From Warburgia ugandensis (taxonomy: Eukaryota > Streptophyta > Magnoliopsida > Canellales > Canellaceae), in the NCBI GenBank assembly GCA_035236585.1, contig CP141132.1, positions 64,887,880-64,951,879 on the forward strand: DNA of 64,000 nt. Reading direction: 5' to 3'. A model generated the notes under the pieces. The model was not told the origin of the DNA. It saw only the letters and a list, made by a program, of their open reading frames with translations, and did not search any database. Both the position numbers and the translations under genes were made by a program. Every line of letters starts with the position of its first letter. The stretch's first letter is position 1. This document shows, piece after piece, positions 27,986-38,036 of the stretch.

Positions 27986-29139
27986 CTGATCATGTCCTTC
28001 TCTATTTCTTTTTCTTTTTGTTTTTTTATAAGAGGACTATCCTAAATGATGCAACCTAAATGCCTAGAATGATTCACAATCAAGGACATATCAAGCAATC
28101 CCTTAAGGCTAACAAGAACAGATATATTGATTTTCTTGATTTCCTGTGGAGATGATGCTTTTAATTAGCCTAATCTAACACTCCCTCTCTTTCATAGTTG
28201 ATTACTGCTTACTAGTTAGGTTTTGTTCTAGAGTGGTTAATACAATCCTCGAGTCAGGAGGCATTTAGACCTCAACATACATCAATGGAAGGCATGGAAA
28301 AATCACTTGGATTTTAAGACACCCACTATAACCATAACGATCAGAAGCCATTGGAGTGACAATATATTGCATCCTATTAAGAGGGTCCTATGAGCATGTG
28401 ATGACCTTGTAGGTCTCTTATAATTGATTTTAAATTACTATGAATGGCTAGGTTGCGTGCTTAGAGTGATTATCCTAAGTGGGCTAAGGAGTAATGATGA
28501 AATCCACCCTTGATCTTATAAGGTCATGCCCTTACTAATTAATTCTCACACTATATGGCAAATCGATCAGCATATAAATCACCCTAAAGCATTAAACGTG
28601 TTCTAAGTATGCAATTAAAAGCCATAACCTAATGCAAAACCCTAAACTGCAATAATTATAAAAAGATGCTTTTATATGCCATTATACTACCAAACAATGT
28701 AAAATTATTCAAAAAGCAAACCCTAATCTAGAAAATAAATGAGTGAGAAAAACTTACAGTGGGGTTTCTGATGAAGATCAAGTGTGAGCAACATTATCCC
28801 ACACTTGCCCTGTATTATACAACCCTTTAAAATTTGAATGAAAATTTGCAATTTACAAGGATCCTCACTATAAGATTCACTCAAAAGAAAAACAAAAGTC
28901 TTATTCTAAGAAAGCAAGGAAATTTCCATTTTGATAAAGATCCACTTGCCTATTTCCTCCACTTTTCAATTTCCTGAAAAATAAAATTAGAAATAAGTAA
29001 TAAATTCAAGAAACAAGGTGATTATGGACTAAAAAAAATTTTAAAATGCTAAAAAAAAATGCAATTCCTAAATTTCTTATTTTTGTATTTTTTGTATTTT
29101 TGGATTTTTAAATTAAATTCTATGAAAACTCCTTTGCAA

Positions 29140-29164
29140 ATCCTAGGCAACAATGCCAAAAACT
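29140..29164 (-). promoter_or_regulatory. Primer-binding site, tRNA-Asp-like
   Basis: On the minus strand the 5' LTR is followed after two bases by TTTTTGGCATTGTTGCC. The common plant Athila/Tat version is TGGCGCCGTTGCC, matching the 3' end of tRNA-Asp. Two CpG-type transitions explain the differences. The position directly next to the LTR supports the LTR boundary at 29,165. Confidence 0.75.
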
Positions 29165-31200
29165 TATTGGTGTTTAACAGTAAGTGCACTAGCTATTGTA
29201 GTGTAGCTTATGCAAGTACGAGTCAATCTCATAGGGAATTGACTTAAAAAGTAAATTTTTAATAAAATTTAATTATCTAAAATTTAAAAAAAAATACTAA
29301 AAATATTGAAATTATAATAAGAGTTCAGAACTAATCAACTTCTTAAAATTACAAAATTTTCAGTTCCTCAATAAATCAAATAACATAGAAAAAACTACTT
29401 TCCTAGCTTAATATCTATCAATATCTTCAAATATGATCTTCTGAGAGTTAAGTGACCTTCATATATGTCTTCAACATGTCCTTGATTGGAGATCTACCGG
29501 TTGGATTTGTCAGATTCCTCAAAATCATAGAGATCTAGACTAAATTGTGATTTTGGGATTTGGATGGTCTAGATCTAGCTACTTATCTGAGATTAAAGAT
29601 TAGAGACATTAATTAAGTCCAGAGATGTCCTAAGAATAAAACTATAAAGTTAATATGAAATCAGATGAGAAATAGGTAATTCTTGGTTGATTAAGGCTAA
29701 CCCATTGATTGGGTTAAACCTTAATTGATCTTGTCAGGATTGGACTATTCTTAGATAAGCAGAATGCAAATAACTCAAAACTAGAATAAAACAGGACACA
29801 GAGGTAAATAAAATAGGGATAGAAATGAAATTAAAATTAAAGTAGCAAGGGCAAAAATGGAATTTAACAACAAATCTGGTTTCAAACAAACAAAAAAAAG
29901 ATAGAGAAACCCGACAAGAAGAAAACCTTGGAGGAGGAAAGAGGGGAAAGGGAAGAGGGAAGAGGGAAGAGGAGGTGAAGAGAAGAGGAAGGAGGAGAGG
30001 GGAAGGGAAAAGGTTGGGTTTCCTTCTCCGGTCTAATAAGTGACGATGCCTGGGCTGGATCCCACAACTGGGGATGACAACAAAGCCGATGGCAGAAAGA
30101 GACGATGGAGATGGAATGGTGATGCTGGCTGGGCGATCTGGGCAGTGCTAGTTGAGGAAGACGACAAAGAGGGATGGTGAGGAAAGGTACTGGGGCAGTC
30201 TGGGCTGATGACTAGCAGATGCGTGGAGGACTGAAGATGATGGGAGGTGCTTGTTCAGTGGGGCTGGAGGCAGAATCGATCTGAGCTTTAGCTTAGCCGA
30301 TGAAGGTGACAAAGGCGTCAAATGGGGGGGCTGGAGCAGAGGTGAAAAAAAAAAAAACCTGGTGCGGTGAACAAATGAGGTGAGGAGGAGCGGTGATGAG
30401 GTGAAACAAAAGGAGAGAGAGAGAGCTAGGAGTGCTACGATGATGTAGAATAGAGATCAAGAGGAGAAAAAGAAAGAGATGAGAAGGGGGACTGCTTCCT
30501 AGGCGATGAGAAAAAGAAAGAGATGAGGAAGTAGGAGAAGGAGAAGGAGATAGGGAGAAGAAAAGGAAGGTGATGGTCTGCCCTGTACAGCCGAGCCAAG
30601 GGAGAGAAGAGAAGAGGGAATGGGAAGCAAGGATGAAGGAGAGATAGAAAGAAAATTCGGATAGACTCTCCCTCCTACGTCCACACCAAATAGGAAGTCA
30701 GGAGAGAGAAAAGAGAGAATCCATGGGTGATGGGTTTGCCCCCTCTTATCATATCTTCACTTTCCTTTGAAGTGAAGAGTCTTTTTTACTTTGGAAACTT
30801 GTACCACTCTTTTATGCAACATTTCCTTTTGATAAAATCTTCTCCATGATTCCCAATTGAGATCAATTATCTGTTAGGAAACTATTCATCCATCTTTGTC
30901 AATGATCTGGTCCGTCCAATGCTCTTTAGGATAATTCGCACCATTAACTTTTGATCTTAGCCATTCATGCCTCTTTTGGTTAATCTACAAAATAAAAGAC
31001 AAAATTAGACTCATTTGAATGGTACATTAATCATCTGGTAAGCTCTAATAATCATCTGACCGTTAATTTTGACAAATTAATGTTTGGATGATCGATTGAA
31101 GCTAAATTCAAAATCAAGCTAAATTTCACAATTTTGAATCGCTAAATGATCTAATTGAACCCTAAATTAGGGGTATTTGGACTAAAATTCAATACTAACA
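29165..31200 (-). repeat. 5' LTR (copy B) of the complete Athila-like element
   Basis: 2,036 bp, plus-strand start TATTGGTGTTTAACAG (TG mutated to TA) and end AATACTAACA. It aligns with LTR A along its length, apart from the 2.96-kb insertion and small indels in the GA-rich part. It preserves the uninterrupted insertion site of the nested LTR near 30,540. Confidence 0.88.
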
Positions 31201-31205
31201 AACCC
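31201..31205. repeat. Right target duplication of the complete Athila-like element
   Basis: AACCC follows the LTR end, compared with AACCA at 19,232-19,236. Confidence 0.6.
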
Positions 31206-31796
31206 ATCCAAAAAGAAACATTCCTCATTTTACAATTGTAAAAAAATGGCCCACCCTTTATACTCTTTTTTTTTTTTTTTTTTAAGTCTCACATTCTCAG
31301 TGGGCTGATGCTTAGCTTTCTTGTATTCATATAGGAGCTCAGCTCTAGGTCAAACATCTGTATGATCCTTGTCTTCTTATCTACCTTGAGATCTATTATC
31401 TTGGTTGGCTTGGATTGTATACCACTTGTCTTGACCTATGTTGATCCATCTACATCCATAGAATATTACATATTAACAAATGCATTGTAAGCAAATAGTT
31501 TCAATTATATTATAATGTATTCCAATGCCTTACCATGTAAATTTGACTCCCATCAACAGCTAAGATGAGCACTCCAAAACCAAGTACAATTAGTCTCCTA
31601 CCCCCACTACCACTACTCTCTTCCAAGTTCCTAGGGAAGAGGTTCTTGGGCAAGTTGTTGTTAGAGTGACATTCCTAGGTTGCTTAGACTGCTTTTGGCT
31701 TAGTTGAGATCTTACGTGTCTAGCCCTCCTCCCCCTTTGTACTGGCACATTTGGAGCCTATGTTCATGAATGACAACATTTTATCAGCATAGAAGA

Positions 31797-34130
31797 TTAT
31801 TTTCCTACCATTTCAATGGAAAGTATGGTTAGAAGAAGTACCTCCACATGTATCCTTAGCCTTCCTCTGGGCTTTTTTACTAGTTGCTCAAGTGATTGGC
31901 AAATGGGATTGTCTTTATGAAGGCAACCCATTCTATCATGACCCCCCTTATGGCATAATTTGCATTTGAAGTCTCTCATGGCTACTCAACCTGTTGTTGT
32001 AGCCTTTCCTTTCTTCAAAAGCATCTCTTGTCCTTTTCAACCTTAGCCTCCCAGGCATTCTCCTTTCAACTGGGTGGAGTACCATACAAAGTTTCTTATT
32101 GGGTTAAAATTTGCTACCACTTATAGGCTTGATAAAGCACCCATAAAACCTAGCCAATGCATTCTTTATAATCATTCTACCACATAGTCCTCCACCTAAT
32201 CTTTACATGACAGATCACCACCAATGAGAATCCCATTGTTATCCCATGCCTTACATGTACAACTCCATCTCACCAAACTCACAACATAGCTTTGGCCTCT
32301 ATGCCTCACTTCATGCTAGGCATACCCATCGTAAACCGCATCATATTTCATGATCTCACCTCAGTTTTTATCTATTTTTTATTGAATTCTAAGACATATA
32401 GTACCTTGGAACTTATGAATCTCGTCCATCTTCCTTGCCATCCTACTTATTTACTTATTGTCTGATATCTTCCATCATCTCAATGATGGGCATATTTCTA
32501 GCATCCAAGATGTATGCATTGAATGTCTTACACATGTTGTTGTCAATGCAATCTAATCATGTGCTTGTTGGGAAGAAACATTTGCAAAAAGAAGCTGGTT
32601 CTTGTTCTGTAAGGTCTACAACTGTAGTATCACTATGTCATGGTGTCTCCACCAATGCCTGTTCAAACTCTTCAAGGTAGTGCTTTTGGCTACTTTATAG
32701 AAGATCTTTTAAGATCACCTCTTGGATTTTTCTTTTTTTAGTTGGCATAGATGTGCTTAGTACACATTCTATAATGAACAAGTAGGACCATGTTCTTTAT
32801 AGCTTGAACAAACACCTACAAGGAAACCACAAAAGCACTAGTTAAAGACAAAAGTATGCATCAGAAATATGAAGTGAAAATCAAAGAATTAGTTGATCAA
32901 TACCTTCTATTTATCACTCATGAGAGTGAGTCCAAGGCTCTCACTACCAATTCCCAAATCACTAAACAAAAACTTTAGAAACCAAGTCCATTTTTCCAAA
33001 TTTTCCACCTCAACCATTGCCTAGGCAATAGGAAACATTTGCTTGTTGGCATCTCACCCAATAGTACATAGAATCTCCCCTTTACAAACCATTTCAGAAA
33101 GCTTCTATTGAGGCCAATGAAACCCCTACATCCCTCCCTCCAGCCATTGCTTAAAACATGAAAACAATTGTAAAGCCTATGGAACAATTGTTCATCCTCT
33201 TATCTTAGCCTTTGCATTAGTAACTCCACGACACTACAAAGGTTCTTCTCCCTAACCTCAAAAACATAATCCTATAATTTGGCATAGTGTTGTGTCATGT
33301 ATAAGCTTCAAAGCATGAGTCTTAGCTCTCCAACGATGCATTAGATTCACATCAAACTAGAATTTCTGCCTAACTTCATCTATTAGCTCACTACACTTGA
33401 TGTTGGGCCTCTTTCTAATTATTTTCAACATTTCATTTGCCACAAAGGTTGAAGTTGCTTATTTTTGTTTGTTCTAACACAAATATGCTCATTAGTGAAT
33501 CTTTTTACCTAAAACATCCTAGTGACATAAGATGCATAGGCCATGAAAGGACACCTAACTAATAATGACGCACATCTGATGTCCACCCTGACTGATTCAG
33601 TTTTTTAAATTTAACTAGCCCAAGGCCTTTCACAGAGTAAGCTATTACTACATCCTTGAGCTCTTGTGCATTGGTAAATTGCATGTCAACTCTGAAAATA
33701 GAAGGACCATGCCCCTTCCTTGAATCACACACAAAGAAGGGGCCTTTCTTTTTTCTTCCCTTCTACCAAGTCATCCTCTTCATCTAGGGGTTCATAATCA
33801 AATGAGTCCTTGTAATATGAGGCCTCCTTATCACCCTCTTCTACTTCAAATACTAACCTCTTTGATGCGAAAGTCTTCTACCTTATCTTTGTAAGTGTTG
33901 TATATGTGCTGCTAGGGTACTTTCTTGCGCCTTTTATTTCTTTGACTATCTAGAAGCAACCATAATCTCTTTTCCCCTCTTCATCATTTGTGGAAAAGTA
34001 ATCATCTTCTCTTGATGTGGGGTCATCCTTCTCTAACAAGTAATCCTCATCTAAGCCCTCTTCTTCAACCTCAACATCAACTGCTAACTATGGAATGTCA
34101 AAATCCGACTCTGCTTGAATTCCTTCATCC
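31797..34130 (-). pseudogene. Mutator-like (MULE) transposase relic
   Basis: Read on the minus strand, a MULE transposase appears in order. There is an acidic N-terminal part (about 34,130-33,780) and a DNA-binding-type segment with VRVDIRCASLLVRCPF (about 33,600-33,400). The core has FHRLYNCF, GWREGCRGFIGLNRSFLKWF (33,187-32,975), DLGIGSESLGLTLMSD (about 32,950-32,890) and NNMCKTFNAYILDARNMP (about 32,545-32,460). A SWIM-type CTCKAWDNNGI lies near 32,270, and a CCHC knuckle, CKLCHKGGHDRMGC, in the frame at 31,979-31,797. Many stops and frameshifts break it. Where related proteins have GLDGCF this one has GLNRSF, so the first catalytic aspartate is lost. Terminal inverted repeats were not found by eye. 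Confidence 0.82.
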
Positions 34131-34731
34131 CGTTCACTTGCTTGGATCTGAACATCAACAAAATGGTCTTGGCTCTCCACATGAACTTGTGCTTTTTACA
34201 TGGCCACAATAAATTTTGCTTCTTTGATGACTACCACTTCTTAGATGGCCACATCAGCTGCTGTTTCTTGGATTTTAGCATCCAAAGGCTCTCCCTCTAC
34301 TAATTCCACAAACACATCCATGTAAAGCATACAAAGTGACCATTTCTAGTGTCATAGAAAAATTTCATCAACCTAGCCCATTATATGACCACTTTCCTTT
34401 TCTATATCCCTAAGTTCTATAAGAGACATTTTCTCCCCACCCAACCAAAACCAAACATTCTCCGTCTTCACGAACCAACCCCCATGATGGAAGGTAATGT
34501 ACTTATGCATCCGGCATCACATTAGTAACAGTCATGTATTTGATACATACAACAACAAAGACAACAAATAAAGATGAAATGGTATTGAGAACCAATAAAA
34601 AGGGCAAAAAGGAAGATGAAAATTATTTTCAAAGAGAAAGATAAAAAGGTAGTCACATTGCAACCCTACACAGAGACAATAAAGAAAAAAGAAAGAAAGA
34701 AGTGGTCCCATGGATTGCTCGCTTGTCTTGG

Positions 34732-34733
<2 letters not shown>

Positions 34734-34777
<44 letters not shown>
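34734..34777. repeat. (CT)n microsatellite
   Basis: About 44 bp of uninterrupted CT repeat. The Arg-Glu frame on the opposite strand is an artefact of it. Confidence 0.95.
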
Positions 34778-34781
<4 letters not shown>

Positions 34782-35226
34782 ATAAGTAACAGACAAACAA
34801 AGTGGTCACCAAATGCAAAAACCTTTCATTTCATTCTTTACTGTCATCCCCATCCAGTAAGATAGTTGACACTCAAAAAAGAAACATCTCAAGCACCCCA
34901 AAAACATAGCCTTCTAACTAAAATAATCAAAATATGCTACAACTCCCAAATTTCTATGACCAAAAAGTTCCATACATACCTGAAGTACTATTAAAAACCA
35001 TGGATTGCATAGCATCGACCATAAGTAACAAATAAAATGGTCACAAAGTGAAGAGATTCTTTACTCTCACTTCAACTTTTAAAACGCATACAACATGACT
35101 TGAATGCATCCCAAACACACCAAAAGCATATCCTTTAACTAAAATAACAAAATCCTCAAAAAAAATTACTCAAAAAAGTTCATACAAACATAAAATGCTA
35201 TTACAAACCATGTCTTACATAGAATT

Positions 35227-35600
35227 ACCATTACTACAAGAACTCCTATGGATAACAAACCTATAAACAAAAGAAAAAAACAGAAATGACAACACTGCAA
35301 TGGATTACAAGTCATGTAAACACCTACGAACTCATATCGAACACTTAAGAGGTGATGGACAACTACTTCCTCTTGGGCCAAACTTTGTCCCACTTGTGTG
35401 CATCAAATGACACACCATTACTACAAGAACTCCTACGGATAACAAACCTATAAACAAAAGAAAAAAACAGAAATGACAGCACTGCAATGGATTACAAGTC
35501 ATGTAAACACCTACGAACTCATATCGCACACTTAAGAGGTGATGGACAACTACTTCCTCTTGGGCCAAACTTTGTCCCACTTGTGTGCATCAAATGACAC
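35227..35600. repeat. 187-bp perfect-length tandem duplication
   Basis: The block starting ACCATTACTACAAGAACTCC at 35,227 repeats at 35,414 with about three substitutions and no indels, ending in CATCAAATGACAC both times. The near-identical small frames on the minus strand are copies of one another because of this duplication, and they resemble nothing I recognise. Confidence 0.95.
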
Positions 35601-35697
35601 CCAATGTTTCAAATGATCTGGCAATATTTAGGAACCCTTTTACAGAAACTTATGAAACTCACGTTGGGTTTTCTTCTTCCTTTTAGACTATGTGGGT

Positions 35698-35732
35698 TTT
35701 TTCTTTTTCTTTTTCTTTTTCTTTTTCTCTTA
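35698..35732. repeat. (TTTTTC)n tract
   Basis: Five or six copies of a T5C unit upstream of the host gene. It is a low-complexity pyrimidine tract. Confidence 0.85.
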
Positions 35733-36089
35733 AACAAAAAAAGTGTTGTTTTGTGACAGAAATATCTCAAACAGACCACTGAAGGGCCACCTCATGCTTC
35801 CATTGCCACATAGGAAGCCACGTAAGAAAAGAAGATACCCAGTTTAATGACCTCTTCGGTTCAATTATTAAGATAGGCAAAATCAATTGAAAAAATTGGA
35901 TATAATTATTAATAATTCAAAATTTTGAGATTTTTATGTAAAAAAGCCTATAATTTTTCAAATTGGCCGTTGCTAACCACAAAACTTTCCATTGCTGTTG
36001 CATGCTACAATCAACTAAACCAAATAGATGCCTTTCTATCGATAAAAAATGTAATATGGAGCAATGAAGTTAAAAAGTCGGACCATTTA

Positions 36090-36436
36090 CAGAGGAGTTC
36101 GGGGTCCGCCCTGGTGGACTGGCTAGCTCTTTTTATCATTCACAGGAATTCTGTCTTTCCAGAAAGCCAAAATAGCCGAAATCCGCCGAAACCCTTCTTC
36201 TTTCTTGGTTAGAAAGCCAGAATCCGTTCCTGTCTCTCGCTTTCTCACACTAATCCCCTCCGATTCTCCCTCTTTCGTCATTTCCTCGCGAATTCCAACT
36301 TCTCGACATCCTTGTAGCACTGTAGCAATCTAGCAGATGAAGATGTCAATGCTAGGGAATGGAGATCACTGCAATAGCAGAACCTGAGTCGTGAAACGGA
36401 TTACCAGATTGATCAACATCTCACATGGGTTTCTAG
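36090..36436 (+). other. Probable 5' untranslated exon of the SHG1-like gene
   Basis: After the transposon-rich DNA the sequence becomes locally GC- and CT-rich (CCCTTCTTCTTTC, CCCCTCCGATTCTCCCTC), typical of plant leaders. It ends in a good donor TTCTAG|GTAATG at 36,436/36,437. The next convincing acceptor on this strand before a start codon is at 43,017. The leader assignment is inferred; the start of transcription cannot be seen. Confidence 0.45.
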
Positions 36437-37842
36437 GTAATGACCCTAATTTTCATCTTGGCGAACGTCGTTCCCTCTCTCTTTACGAGATTGTTCTCTA
36501 AGAGATTGTTTTGTAAGAGAGTCGCTCTGTTAATTTGTATGTTCGTCTTTTCCTTTCCTTCGATGATATTCTCTTATTCTTCTTTTCCCACTTTCTCAAA
36601 ATGATGAATTCATAGAATCATGACAGAAATGAACTGGGTTTTGAGTCTTTTGACAACTAGTTACTGTTTCATGTTATGGGATCTAATTCTTTTGTTGCCC
36701 ATCGATAATACTTGCCATGTTACTATTTCCTTCTGTTATCTTGTGATCTTTGGTCACTATGAGACCTGATGATTTTTTGGAACATTTTCTTGCCAACGTC
36801 TACTGGATTCGGTTTAGAAATTGGCTTCCATGATGAAACTCTTTTCTTTTTGGCATTCCTGTTGTTGATTTTCAACATGTTTGTGGTGACGGGAGCATAA
36901 AGTATGTCTTCGTTTCATTGCAAGCTATGCATGCAGACCACAAAGTACTACGACCGTAAAATACTGCGTGTATAAGGCTTTGAGCATTTCAGTATACAGT
37001 TTATTTGATTTGATTCTAGGTCCTTCGACTAACAGATTACTTGAATAATTGAAGCCATGGTGGATGATTAGTAGAATTCTTCTTAGATAGCATGCGATGT
37101 GATGTCTTTTCTGGAAGAGTTTGCAGTCATTGTTTGAGAGCTTGTAGCAGTTTTTCTATAACCATTTCTAGCTTACTTACGCTTAGTATGCTGAACAAAC
37201 GTTTGATTTTGTTATACAATTACAGGATTCTTCTGTAATTTTTTCCTTGTAAATAACGTAGTTGACATTCTTGAGTTGAGCAAGAAGGTTAAAATATTAA
37301 GCAAACATGTTAGTCTTTTAAATGTTTTTCATGTTAACTCTCTGTGTCTTCTCAAGCATAGTTGCTTGCCTATTTTAAATTCATGCATTAACTTCCTTAT
37401 GCTACAGGTACCGCCATGATATGTGTCTTTAACTTTTATGTTGTTTCTTATGTTGCATTCTTACTTGCTTGTATAGCAGTTGACCAATACATCCATGATT
37501 ACCTGGTAGCTAAACAAACAAACAAATAAAAGTAATACATAACCTAACTTTCAACCTCTTAAATTGTTCGTCTTTTATATTTTTTTCCTTCATGTATTAG
37601 AACCATTAAATGTCAAGAACTAGACCAGAACTAGAAATTGACAAGTGGTTTTTATACTAGAAACTGAACTCTGAAATGTTACAGTATCAAGAATTCTAAA
37701 ATCTCAAATGGTTCTTCTTGTAACCGGATTGTAACTGGACTGTTTACACCCTTACCAGCAACCTTTGAGGAGGTCTCGCTTTCTCCAGTGACATCAAGTT
37801 TCTCCGGTCAGCTGAGGTCTCTCTCTCTCTGGCTTTCTCTCT

Positions 37843-38036
37843 AGATCTGGCAGGGACTTGCCATTGTGAAGCAGATCTGGCTGGAACTTTACAATCTTTA
37901 TCTGTTTATAGATCTGGTTGGAACTTCACCTTCGCTAGTATATCTGGCTGGAACCTTGTTTCAACGGGCAGATCTTTCTTTGTGAGGATCTGATTGAAAC
38001 TTTCCTGTGGCTGGCAGATCTGGCTGGAAATTTCTA
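37843..38036. repeat. Degenerate minisatellite around AGATCTGGCTGGAAC
   Basis: Six or seven imperfect units of about 25-40 bp carry AGATCTGGCTGGAACTT-like cores (37,843; 37,872; 37,911; 37,939; 37,970; 38,021). It is non-coding and lies in the leader intron. Confidence 0.65.

Larger units (their letters stand above)
19237..31200 (-). mobile_element. Complete gag-only Athila-like LTR retrotransposon
   Basis: Two LTRs (19,237-24,369 including a nested insertion; 29,165-31,200) enclose an internal region of about 4.8 kb. Read on the minus strand, the order is 5' LTR, a primer site resembling the tRNA-Asp type, gag, a pol-less tail, a purine tract and 3' LTR. LTRs begin TGTTGA-like and end TTAACA-like. 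A 4/5 target duplication flanks the element. Without the nested LTR it is about 9.0 kb. Its gag and primer site place it near the Athila/Tat branch of Ty3/gypsy. It lacks every pol enzyme and would have to be mobilised by another element. Confidence 0.85.

Noticed and set aside
33988-34303. Plus-strand frames of 62-74 codons
   Set aside because: Antisense shadows of the acidic N-terminal part of the MULE relic.
35166-35580. Two nearly identical minus-strand frames of 75 and 82 codons
   Set aside because: Identical because of the 187-bp duplication. No recognisable domain or gene context.
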